Positions 23,582 through 31,381 of a stretch of DNA of 34,944 nucleotides are shown one piece after another. The DNA is from Streptomyces litmocidini (lineage in GTDB: Bacteria; Actinomycetota; Actinomycetes; Streptomycetales; Streptomycetaceae), in the NCBI RefSeq assembly GCF_014649755.1, contig NZ_BMTQ01000031.1:1-34944 (forward strand). The letters are read 5' to 3'. Position numbers and translations under genes: made by a program. Numbering within the stretch: the stretch's first letter is position 1; each line of letters opens with the position of its first letter. The notes under the pieces were generated by a model. That model saw only the letters and a program-made list of their open reading frames with translations. It ran no database searches and had not been told where the DNA came from.

Positions 23582-24958
23582 TCAGGGCCTTCCCTGGTAC
23601 TTCGCCGAGCTCGTCCGGGCCGTGCCGAGCTTGTTGTACAGGCGTCCGCCGGGGCAGTCCGTGGCGAACCCGTCGCGGTGTCCGGCGATGGCGTTGAACC
23701 GGACCTTCTTGCCCTTCTTGTACAGGTTTCCGCCTCCTGAGATCAGGTAGGACGTTCCCTTCGGGTTCACCCCGTGGAGCCCGAGTTTCCAGGCCGTCAG
23801 GCGGGCGATGGCGGTCACGGCGGCGGCCGGCGGGGCGCTGCGGCTGAAGGTGCCGAGGACGGCGATGCCCATGCTGTTGGTGTTGAAGCCGAGGGTGTGT
23901 GCGCCCATGACCGGCTTGGCCACGCCGCCGGCCCGGCCTTCGTAGATGTTTCCGCACTTGTCGACGGCGAAGTTGTAGCCGAAGTCCCGCCAGCCGCTGC
24001 TCTTGACGTGGTAGCGGTAGATACTGCGGAGGACGGAGGGGGCCTGCTTGCAGCTGTAGTTGTTGCCGGTGGCGCTGTGGTGGACGAAGGCCGCCTTGAT
24101 GGTCTTCGTGTAGACGAAGCCCTTCTCGCGGATGCGTTCGTCCGCGCCCCACCCCTTGCGGGTGATGATCTTGGGCCGGGGTCCGATGTACGGCTTCGCC
24201 GCCGCGGCCGCGGCCGGACCGGCGGGGGCCGCCTGCGACAGGGCCCGGGCCTCGCGTTCGGTCTCCTCCTTCGAGAGGGCCGGGATCCAGGTGGCTCCGT
24301 AGGGCGCGAGGCGGGCGTTCACCGCGCTCGCGGCCTCTTCCGCCGCGCTCGCGCCGGCCCGGCCGGCAGGGGCCGTGGCGCCCCGGACGCGGGGAGCCGC
24401 CCCTTCCGGTGCGGTCGTCGGGTCCTCGCCCGGGTCGACCAGTTCGAGCCGGAGGCCCGCCGGGAGCGGTTCCTCCCCCCGTACGCGGATCTCGACGCCG
24501 TCCGAGTCGCCCACCCACAGCGGGGCGGTGGAGCCGCGGAGCGCCCGGGCGGAACCCTCGGCGGTGTCGGGATCGGCACCGTGCTCCTCGTTGTGGGTCT
24601 CCACGTCCTGCCACTCCGACCAGGTGCCGCCGCCGGTGGCGCGGGTGCGGACCTGCACGGTGCCGTGCAGCGGGGCCCTCGGGTCGTCCCAGACGACGCC
24701 GACGAGCGAGAAGGGCCTGACGTCGCGTCGGGTGAGCCCCTGCCCGTCGGGGCCGGCCGCGTCGCCCAGGGCGCGCGTGGCGGAGCCGAGCGGTTCGAGG
24801 GGCAGCGACTGGGTGGAGCCCGGCAGTTCGGGCGCGGGTGGCAGGGCGGGGGCGGCCGCGGGTGGTGCCGTGGCCGCCGCCGGCGCGGTGAGGGAGACCG
24901 GCAGGGCGAGCACCGCCGCGCAGGTGACGGCGATCGAGGAGGCGAGTGAGGCACGCAT
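23582..24958 (-). CDS. Secreted PGRP-type N-acetylmuramoyl-L-alanine amidase
   Basis: The protein cuts the bond between muramic acid and the peptide stem of peptidoglycan. It has 458 residues. A signal peptide covers about 1-30 (VTCAAVLALPVSLTAPAAATA). A beta-rich region with WSEWQDVE (113-120) and Ala/Pro linkers leads to a PGRP/amidase-2 domain from about 263 to 445. Zinc ligands by comparison with peptidoglycan recognition proteins are His293 (AFVHHSATG), His427 (AGHRDGFATDCPGG) and Cys435; Tyr328 in DFGYNFAVD also matches the catalytic set. All are present, so activity is likely. A Cys pair (303 and 335) fits a disulphide outside the cell. It may remodel the wall near the LCP attachment reactions encoded next door. 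It is divergent from the TIGR03089 gene. Confidence 0.92.
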   Translation of the reverse strand: MRASLASSIAVTCAAVLALPVSLTAPAAATAPPAAAPALPPAPELPGSTQSLPLEPLGSATRALGDAAGPDGQGLTRRDVRPFSLVGVVWDDPRAPLHGTVQVRTRATGGGTWSEWQDVETHNEEHGADPDTAEGSARALRGSTAPLWVGDSDGVEIRVRGEEPLPAGLRLELVDPGEDPTTAPEGAAPRVRGATAPAGRAGASAAEEAASAVNARLAPYGATWIPALSKEETEREARALSQAAPAGPAAAAAAKPYIGPRPKIITRKGWGADERIREKGFVYTKTIKAAFVHHSATGNNYSCKQAPSVLRSIYRYHVKSSGWRDFGYNFAVDKCGNIYEGRAGGVAKPVMGAHTLGFNTNSMGIAVLGTFSRSAPPAAAVTAIARLTAWKLGLHGVNPKGTSYLISGGGNLYKKGKKVRFNAIAGHRDGFATDCPGGRLYNKLGTARTSSAKYQGRP

Positions 24959-25082
24959 GGGCCGATCGTGCGTACCGCCGGGGCGTTCCGCGCGCCGGGA
25001 AACGGCCCGGAAACTGACGGGCAGTCGGTCCGACCGGAGGACGCCGTCACCGGTACGGCGGACCCCCGCGCGCCCTCCCGCG

Positions 25083-25088
25083 TACGCT
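25083..25088 (+). promoter_or_regulatory. -10 element for a leaderless mRNA
   Basis: TACGCT lies exactly 7 nt before the GTG start at 25096, with no Shine-Dalgarno between. The same spacing recurs at several other genes in the window. No clear -35 is seen. Confidence 0.45.
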
Positions 25089-25095
25089 GTCCGGC

Positions 25096-25848
25096 GTGAA
25101 CGCCAGCGACCGCACCCCTGCCGACCTGCTGCGATCCGCGCTCGCCGCGGACCCCGCCCGCCCCTTGGTCACCTTCTACGACGACGCCACCGGTGAACGG
25201 GTGGAATTGTCCGTCGCCACCTTCGCCAATTGGGTGGCCAAGACGGCGAACCTGCTCCAGGGCGAGCTGTCCGCCGGGCCCGGCGACCGGCTCGCGCTGC
25301 TGCTGCCCGCGCACTGGCAGAGCGCCGTCTGGCTGCTCGCCTGTTCGTCCGTCGGCGTGACCGCGGAGATCGGCGGCGACCCGGCGGACGCGGACGTCGT
25401 GGTGGCGGGACCGGACGCCCTGGAGGCGGGTCTCGCCTGCTCCGGGGAGCGGATCGCGCTCTCCCTGGCCCCGCTGGGCCGTCGTTTCCCGGCCGCGCCC
25501 GCCGGATACGCGGACTACGCGGTCGAGGTGCCGAGCCAGGGCGACCGTTTCGCCCCGTTCGCACCGGTCGATCCGGAGGCCCCCGCGCTCGTCGTCGACG
25601 GTACGGAACGCAGCGGCACCCAGCTCGTCGAGGAGGCCCGCACGGACGCGGCGGCCCTCGGCCTCGCCCCCGGCTCCCGACTGCTCTCCGGGCTGGGCTA
25701 CGGGGACTGGGCCGGGCTCTCGGCGGGCCTGTACGCGCCCCTCGCGGCGGGCGGCTCGGTGGTGCTCTGCCGGAACCTGACCGAGCTGGCGCCCGAGTCC
25801 CTGGAGAAGCGCGTGGAGAGCGAGCGGGTGACCCACACGGCACTCTGA
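25096..25848 (+). CDS. TIGR03089 family protein (stand-alone N-terminal adenylation-like fold)
   Basis: The 250-residue protein resembles the first half of acyl-CoA synthetase/adenylation enzymes: LVTFYDDATGERVELSVATFANWVAKTANLL and GPGDRLALLLPAHWQSAVWLLACSSVGV. The usual P-loop (YTSGTTGxPKG) and the C-terminal catalytic lysine domain are missing, so normal adenylation is not expected. It matches the TIGR03089 family, which from memory includes Rv3268 beside the LCP gene Rv3267; its function is unknown. The location before five LCP genes is therefore conserved. The GTG start follows the -10-like TACGCT by 7 nt. Full length for the family, so this is not a truncated pseudogene. Confidence 0.85.
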   Translation: MNASDRTPADLLRSALAADPARPLVTFYDDATGERVELSVATFANWVAKTANLLQGELSAGPGDRLALLLPAHWQSAVWLLACSSVGVTAEIGGDPADADVVVAGPDALEAGLACSGERIALSLAPLGRRFPAAPAGYADYAVEVPSQGDRFAPFAPVDPEAPALVVDGTERSGTQLVEEARTDAAALGLAPGSRLLSGLGYGDWAGLSAGLYAPLAAGGSVVLCRNLTELAPESLEKRVESERVTHTAL

Positions 25849-25902
25849 GCCCCCCTTGCCGGTACGGCCTCCGCGCCGTCCCGGTTCCTGCTCGGCGAAC
25901 AC

Positions 25903-25921
25903 GCCCGGCCGTCCGCCGGGC
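25903..25921 (+). terminator. Possible terminator after the TIGR03089 gene
   Basis: GCCCGGC and GCCGGGC form a 7-bp stem with a 5-nt loop, 54 bp past the stop. It is short but GC-only. The remaining gap to 26144 shows no gene. Confidence 0.45.
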
Positions 25922-26144
25922 CGCACGCGCCCACCGGCATCGGCCCGGCGCCCGGCCGTCACGCTCCGGCATCCGCCCCGACACACCTGGGCGCGGGTCT
26001 ACCACCAGAAACCGCTCCTCCGGTACATGATCGGCCGGGGGGAGTCACCTCCTTCCGCACAACCACGCGTCGGGTTCGGCCGTCTCCTCCTGTGACCGGC
26101 GGACGCCCGGCGCGCCGCCGACGCCACGAAGGACGGACCCAGAC

Positions 26145-27356
26145 GTGACGGACCGCGCAGGCACGCCGGCCGAACCGGAGCCCCCGGCCGCGGAGGACGG
26201 GGCTCCCGACGCCCCGGAGGCGCCGCGCCGGCGCCACTGGCTGCGCTGGACGGCCCTCGGCGTCGCGGTCGTCGTGCTGGCCGCCGCCGGGGTCGGCTGG
26301 TGGTTCTACCGGAAGCTCGACGACAACATCACCACCGACACCACCGCCGCCGCCGAGCTGGAGAAGTACGAGAAGGAACGCCCGCCGGCGGGCACCTCGG
26401 CCGCGCGGAACATCCTGCTCATCGGCTCGGACACCCGGGCCGGCGAGGGCAACCGCAAGTACGGCAGGGACAAGGGCACCCAGCGCTCCGACACGACGAT
26501 CCTGCTGCACCTCTCGGCGGGGAAGTCGAGCGCGACGGCCGTCTCCCTGCCGCGCGACCTGATGGTGACGATCCCGAGCTGCCGCAAGGCCGACGGGACC
26601 CGCACCCGGGAGCAGTTCGCGCAGTTCAACTGGGCCTTCGAGTTCGGCGGCACGGCGTGCACGATCCGTACCGTCGAGAAGCTGACCGGGATCCGGGTCG
26701 ACCACCACATGGTGATCGACTTCCGGGGCTTCAAGAAGATGGTGGACGCGGTGGACGGGGTGGAGGTCTGCCTCAAGGAGCCGGTGGACGACCGGGACGC
26801 GAAGCTGAAGCTGCCCGCGGGCCGCCAGACGCTCCACGGGGAGCAGGCCCTCGGCTTCGTACGGGCCCGCAAGTCGATCGGGAACGGCAGCGACACCGAA
26901 CGGATGGACCGCCAGCAGCAGTTCCTCGGCGCCCTCGTCAACAAGGTGCAGAGCGACGGGGTGCTGCTCAACCCGACCAAGCTCTACCCGGTCCTGGACG
27001 CGGCCACGAAGGCGATCACCACGGACCCCGGGCTCGACTCGCTGCGGGACCTGTACGACCTGGCGCGGGCCATGCGGGCCATTCCGACCGAGAAGGTGCA
27101 GTTCCTCACCGTCCCGCGCCGCTCCTACCGGTACGACGCGAACCGCGACGAACTGGTGCAACCCGCGGCGGACGACCTCTTCCGGCACCTGCGCGAGGAC
27201 GAGCCCGTCCTGGTGACGCCCGAGAGCGAGAAGAAGGACGGAGAACGGGGCGGGGGCACGGGCGGAGACGGGAAGCCCGACGGCCCGGAGGCGTCGCCGC
27301 CGTCGGCGACGCCCACTTTCACGGGCCGGAACGCGGCGGAAGGGGTGTGCGAGTAA
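26145..27356 (+). CDS. LytR-CpsA-Psr (LCP) family protein 1
   Basis: LCP enzymes move glycopolymers from an undecaprenyl-phosphate carrier onto peptidoglycan (or protein) outside the membrane. This 403-residue member has a cytoplasmic Pro/Glu-rich N-terminus, one membrane helix (about 33-55) and the LCP domain from about 88. Motifs are IGSDTR (93-98), RSDTTILLHLS (114-124), SLPRDLMVTIP (134-144) and VRARKSIGNGSDTERMDRQQQFL, all close to the canonical pattern with the metal-binding Asp and pyrophosphate-binding Arg residues. There is no LytR_C domain; the tail is Gly/Ser/Pro-rich and ends GVCE. It has exactly four Cys (IPSC, GTAC, VEVC, GVC). GTG 26145 has AAGGACGG about 9 nt upstream. Confidence 0.92.
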   Translation: MTDRAGTPAEPEPPAAEDGAPDAPEAPRRRHWLRWTALGVAVVVLAAAGVGWWFYRKLDDNITTDTTAAAELEKYEKERPPAGTSAARNILLIGSDTRAGEGNRKYGRDKGTQRSDTTILLHLSAGKSSATAVSLPRDLMVTIPSCRKADGTRTREQFAQFNWAFEFGGTACTIRTVEKLTGIRVDHHMVIDFRGFKKMVDAVDGVEVCLKEPVDDRDAKLKLPAGRQTLHGEQALGFVRARKSIGNGSDTERMDRQQQFLGALVNKVQSDGVLLNPTKLYPVLDAATKAITTDPGLDSLRDLYDLARAMRAIPTEKVQFLTVPRRSYRYDANRDELVQPAADDLFRHLREDEPVLVTPESEKKDGERGGGTGGDGKPDGPEASPPSATPTFTGRNAAEGVCE

Positions 27357-27394
27357 AGGGCGCCCCAAGGTGGACGCGGCGAGCGATGAGGTTT

Positions 27395-27407
27395 GGGCAA
27401 ATTGCCC
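27395..27407. promoter_or_regulatory. Palindrome GGGCAAATTGCCC upstream of LCP 2
   Basis: A perfect 6+1+6 inverted repeat lies in a locally AT-rich gap between LCP 1 and LCP 2, 180 bp before the LCP 2 start. It has the size of a dimeric regulator half-site pair. A TAGTGT word (27464-27469) farther down could serve as a -10 but lacks a -35. The regulator is unknown. Confidence 0.45.
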
Positions 27408-27586
27408 GGTTGTAAGGGGCGTGGAATTTGTCACGGACGTCGCCCCACGCTGAACTGGGCGGATAGTGTGACGCGATCCGGTGCACCCCGACGCGTGGTC
27501 GCACTCAGCAAGGATCGAACGACCGAGAGAGCGGCGCCCTGTGGGGGAGGCGCCTCGCGTGGCACCGACGGAGGACTCGAGTAACC

Positions 27587-29314
27587 GTGGACGCGCAGAG
27601 CCGTGGACGGGCGGAGGAGATCGACCCCGCCGACCAGTGGGTCCTCAACCCGCAGACCGGCAACTACGAACTGCGACTGGACCGCTCCGCTGGGCAGTCA
27701 CCCGCGCAGACTCCGCCCCGCACCCGGAGATCCTCCCCCGCCGCCTCCGCGCCGGCACCCGCCCGCGAGCCGTCCGAGGCGCCCGTCCCGGGCCAGCGCC
27801 GCCGCCGTGCCCCGGAGCCGGCCCCGGGCGGCCAGGTGCCCCCGCAGAGCCGCCGCAAACGCAAGCAGGGCGCGAGCCGCAAGAAGAAGGTCCTGCTGTG
27901 GACCGGCGGCACGATGGCGTTCGTCCTCGTGGGCGGCGCGGCCGGCGCGTACGCGATCTACAACAAGCTCAACGGCAACCTCGACGTCGTCGACGTCGTC
28001 GGCAAGAACACCAACGCCGGTTTCGCCAAGGGCAAGGCCTTCAACATCCTGGTCATCGGCACCGACAAGCGGACCGGCGAGGGCAACGCGGGCTACGGCG
28101 ACAAGAACAGCCCCGGCCACGCCGACACCACGATCCTCTTCCACGTCTCCAAGGACCGGACGAACGCCACGGCGCTCTCCATCCCGCGCGACATGAAGAC
28201 CGACATCCCCGAATGCCAGTCGCGTCAGGGCGACGGGAGCATCAAGACGATCCCCGCCCAGACGGACGTCCGCTTCAACGTCAGCCTCGGCCAGGACGGC
28301 CGCGACCCCGGCTGCGTCATGCGCACGGTCCAGGAGCTCACCGGCGTGGAGGTCGACCACTTCATGATGGCCGACTTCAACGCCGTCAAGGAGATGACGA
28401 CCGCCGTCGGAGGCGTGAAGGTCTGCGTCGAGAAGGCCGTGAACGACCCCAAGTCGCACCTGAAGCTCCCCGCCGGCGAATCGGTCGTCAAGGGCGAGCA
28501 GGCCCTCGCCTTCGTCCGCACCCGGCACAGCTTCGGCAACGAGAGCGACCTGGACCGCATCAAGGTCCAGCAGCAGTTCCTGAGTTCGATGATCCGGCAG
28601 ATGAAGTCGGACGACACGCTGACCGACCCGGGCAAGCTGTACGACCTCGCCAACGCGGCGACGAGCGCCCTCACCGTCGACTCCGGCATAGGCTCGCTCA
28701 CCAAGCTCCAGGACCTGGCGCGCGAGCTGTCCTCGATCGACGCCAAGAACATCGCGTTCACGACCCTGCCGGTCATCGACAACCCCGCCGAGAAGGTCCG
28801 GGCGACGGTCGTCCCCGACCCGGTGAAGGCACCGCAGCTGTTCGCGATGATCCAGTCCGACACCTCGCTCACCGAGGTGAAGAAGAAGCAGCAGGACGCC
28901 AAGAACGCGCAGGCCGCGCTCCTCAAGGGCACGCGGTCCACCGCGGCCGAGGTGCGCGTCGACGTCTACAACGGCAGCGGCGTCACCGGCGCGGCCCAGT
29001 CGACCATCAACTGGCTGCAGAACGAGCAGGGCGTGAACCGCTCCACCAACAAGAGCAACGCCCCCGAGAAGGCCGCGAAGACCACGCTCACGTACGCACC
29101 GAACCAGGCCGATCAGGCCCGCAAACTCGCGGACATGATGGGTCTGCCGGCCACGGCTCTCAAGCCGGGCACGCAGGACGCCGGGGAGCGCGAGCCCATG
29201 ACGCTCGTCCTCGGCGCCGACTTCAAGGGCGCGGGGATGCCCATCACCGGACCGGCAAAGGCGCCGAAGGGCCTGGAGAAGGTAGCAGCTGACAAGCAGG
29301 TGTGCGCCAAGTGA
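27587..29314 (+). CDS. LCP family protein 2 with LytR C-terminal domain
   Basis: The 575-residue protein starts with a cytoplasmic region (1-95) that includes WVLNPQTGNYELRL and a Pro/Arg-rich basic stretch. A membrane helix follows (about 102-125), then the LCP domain (about 150-385) and a LytR_C domain (about 455-560, VRVDVYNGSGVTG to TLVLGADF). LCP motifs are VIGTDKRTGEG, HADTTILFHVS, SIPRDMKTDIP and VRTRHSFGNESDLDRIKVQQQFL; the Arg before the first Asp pair and the Arg of RQQ are replaced (His and Val), while the Asp and core Arg residues stay. The four Cys match LCP 1 (IPEC, DPGC, VKVC, QVC). GTG 27587 has GGAGGA 11 nt upstream. A small hairpin CCCGG-AGACA-CCGGG follows the stop; LCP 3 starts 49 bp later. 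Confidence 0.93.
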   Translation: MDAQSRGRAEEIDPADQWVLNPQTGNYELRLDRSAGQSPAQTPPRTRRSSPAASAPAPAREPSEAPVPGQRRRRAPEPAPGGQVPPQSRRKRKQGASRKKKVLLWTGGTMAFVLVGGAAGAYAIYNKLNGNLDVVDVVGKNTNAGFAKGKAFNILVIGTDKRTGEGNAGYGDKNSPGHADTTILFHVSKDRTNATALSIPRDMKTDIPECQSRQGDGSIKTIPAQTDVRFNVSLGQDGRDPGCVMRTVQELTGVEVDHFMMADFNAVKEMTTAVGGVKVCVEKAVNDPKSHLKLPAGESVVKGEQALAFVRTRHSFGNESDLDRIKVQQQFLSSMIRQMKSDDTLTDPGKLYDLANAATSALTVDSGIGSLTKLQDLARELSSIDAKNIAFTTLPVIDNPAEKVRATVVPDPVKAPQLFAMIQSDTSLTEVKKKQQDAKNAQAALLKGTRSTAAEVRVDVYNGSGVTGAAQSTINWLQNEQGVNRSTNKSNAPEKAAKTTLTYAPNQADQARKLADMMGLPATALKPGTQDAGEREPMTLVLGADFKGAGMPITGPAKAPKGLEKVAADKQVCAK

Positions 29315-29363
29315 CCCGGAGACACCGGGGCTTGGGCACTACTGACTGACGAGGGGACCTGGG

Positions 29364-31109
29364 GTGGGACAGAGCAGCGTGCGTGGGGAGGGAACGCGGA
29401 AACGCGTTCCGCGCGCCCGTGAACTGGGCTGGGACGACGACCTGCACGGCGCCGGCGAGGCGACCGGCGCACAGGACGGCGCTCCCGAGGAGGAGACGGA
29501 GGCCGGCTCGGCACCGACCCGCGCCGAGCGCCGGCGCGGCGGCGGCACGGGTCCGAGCGGACGCGCCGCCGCGCGCCGCCGCGCCAAGAAGACCGGCAAG
29601 CGCAAGGTGCTGCGGTGGTCGGCGATCACGCTGTCGCTGCTGATACTCGGCACGGCCGGCGCCGGATACCTGTACTACGAGCACCTGAACGGCAACATCC
29701 GCGGCGGCAGCCGCGCGGGCGGCGACAGCGGCGTGAAGCGCGCCGCGCCGAACGCACTCGGCGACACGCCGCTGAACATCCTCCTCATCGGCTCCGACAG
29801 CCGGAACGACGAGAAGAACATCGCCCTCGGCGGCGGCCGGGACGACAAGAACCGCAAGCCGCTCGCCGACGTGCAGATGCTGCTGCACATCTCGGCGGAC
29901 CGGAAGAACGCCTCGATCATCTCGATCCCGCGCGACACCGTCGTCCACATCCCGGAGTGCAAGGACAAGGACGGCACGTCCTACGCCGCCACCGACACCC
30001 GGCCCATCAACGAGTCGCTCCAGCGCGGCGGTCCGGGCTGCACCCTCACCACCTGGGAGAGCCTCACCGGGGTCTACATCGACCACTGGATGATGGTCGA
30101 CTTCGCCGGCGTGGTGGCGATGGCCGACGAGGTCGGCGGCGTCCCGGTCTGCGTCAAGACCGGCGTCTGGGACCGGTCGACCGCGTCGCAGCACGGCGGC
30201 TCCGGGCTCCGGCTGACCGAGGGCTCCCACGAGATCAAGGGTGAGCAGGCCCTCCAGTGGCTGCGCACCCGGCACGCCTTCGGCAGCGACCAGAACCGCG
30301 CCAAGGCCCAGCACATGTACATGAACGGCATGATGAAGCGGCTTCAGGAGCAGAACGCCTGGACCGACACCAGCAGGCTGACCGGCCTGGCCGAAACGGC
30401 CACGAAGGCGCTCCAGGTCTCCGACGAGATCCGCTCCGTGAAGAAGCTGTACGACCTGTCGATGCAGTTCAAGAACGTGAAGCTGGACCGGCTCACCACG
30501 GCCACCGTCCCGACGGTCGAGTATCCGCAGCGGCCCAAGGAGTGGCTGCAGCTGGTCCCGTCGTCCGCCGACAAGATGTGGTCGCTGCTCCGCAACGACG
30601 TCGCCCTCGACAAGAACGGCGACCCGGCCGACGCCAAGCCGAAGCCGTCGAAGACGACGAAGCCGAAGAAGGCCGCCGAGGCCCCGTCCTCCATCGCCGT
30701 CACGGTCGTCAACGGCACCGACGGCGACGGTCAGCCCCCCGCCGGGGGCCGGGCCAAGAAGATGGCGACGGCCCTGCAGGACAAGGGCTTCACCCAGGCC
30801 GAGCCCACCCAGGAGGGCGAGGGCCGCAAGGACACGGTCGTCACCTACCCGAAGGCGAGCGGCGAGCAGGGCAAGGCGAACGCCCAGTCCGTGGCCAAGG
30901 CCCTCGGACTGCCCGACTCGGCCGTCCGGCCCGACACCGCCGCCGACGCGCAGGGCATCACCCTGATCGTGGGCGCCGACTGGCGCGAGGGCGACACGTA
31001 CAAGAAGCCGAAGACCGAGGCCGGCGACCTGCCGCAGGGCGCCGACGACAAGACGGACTGCATGGACGTCTACTCGGTCTACAAGTGGGACGGCAAGTCG
31101 AAGAACTGA
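29364..31109 (+). CDS. LCP family protein 3 with LytR C-terminal domain, divergent active site
   Basis: The 581-residue protein has an acidic then Arg-rich cytoplasmic part (1-80), one membrane helix (about 85-110), an LCP domain (about 130-390) and a LytR_C domain (about 440-555, SIAVTVVNGTDG to TLIVGADW). The first LCP motif reads PLADVQMLLHIS instead of RSDT, so the Arg and Thr are lost while the Asp remains. SIPRDTVVHIP is normal. The last motif is LRTRHAFGSDQNRAKAQHMYM, with RQQ changed to AQH. It keeps the four-Cys pattern (IPEC, GPGC, VPVC, TDC). It also ends with Tyr/Trp-containing VYSVYKWDG. The enzyme may use another acceptor or donor, or be weakly active. GTG 29364 has GAGGGG 7 nt upstream. 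It is probably co-transcribed with LCP 2. Confidence 0.92.
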   Translation: MGQSSVRGEGTRKRVPRARELGWDDDLHGAGEATGAQDGAPEEETEAGSAPTRAERRRGGGTGPSGRAAARRRAKKTGKRKVLRWSAITLSLLILGTAGAGYLYYEHLNGNIRGGSRAGGDSGVKRAAPNALGDTPLNILLIGSDSRNDEKNIALGGGRDDKNRKPLADVQMLLHISADRKNASIISIPRDTVVHIPECKDKDGTSYAATDTRPINESLQRGGPGCTLTTWESLTGVYIDHWMMVDFAGVVAMADEVGGVPVCVKTGVWDRSTASQHGGSGLRLTEGSHEIKGEQALQWLRTRHAFGSDQNRAKAQHMYMNGMMKRLQEQNAWTDTSRLTGLAETATKALQVSDEIRSVKKLYDLSMQFKNVKLDRLTTATVPTVEYPQRPKEWLQLVPSSADKMWSLLRNDVALDKNGDPADAKPKPSKTTKPKKAAEAPSSIAVTVVNGTDGDGQPPAGGRAKKMATALQDKGFTQAEPTQEGEGRKDTVVTYPKASGEQGKANAQSVAKALGLPDSAVRPDTAADAQGITLIVGADWREGDTYKKPKTEAGDLPQGADDKTDCMDVYSVYKWDGKSKN

Positions 31110-31139
31110 CCTCCGCTCCGCTCCGTACGACACGGCGAC

Positions 31140-31165
31140 GGCCGGGTCCCTCTCCGGGCCCGGCC
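31140..31165 (+). terminator. Terminator after LCP 3
   Basis: GGCCGGG (31140-31146) and CCCGGCC (31159-31165) form a 7-bp GC stem with a 12-nt loop, 30 bp past the stop. A second inverted repeat, CCCCGTT-ACCGCG-AACGGGG (31264-31283), lies farther into the 272-bp gap and could be an operator. Confidence 0.65.
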
Positions 31166-31381
31166 TTCGCTCGTCCCCAGGTGCCGGACCGGGGTGCGCC
31201 GATGCCGCTCCTCGTCGAGGACCCGCATCATCACGGAGACGGGGGCGTGTCGCTCATCGCCCGCCCCGTTACCGCGAACGGGGGACACCGGTGCGCGCCG
31301 AGCGGGTGGTGCGCCCTTGCGCTGATCGTATGGGCCTACCGTGCTCACGGTCCCCTGTCCCACCCGCGGAGGTGCCCGCCC

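Noticed and set aside
30257..31381. Long N-terminal extension of LCP 4 through the LCP 3 gene
   Set aside because: The frame overlaps LCP 3 out of phase, crosses its terminator, and a good GGAGG site precedes GTG 31382.
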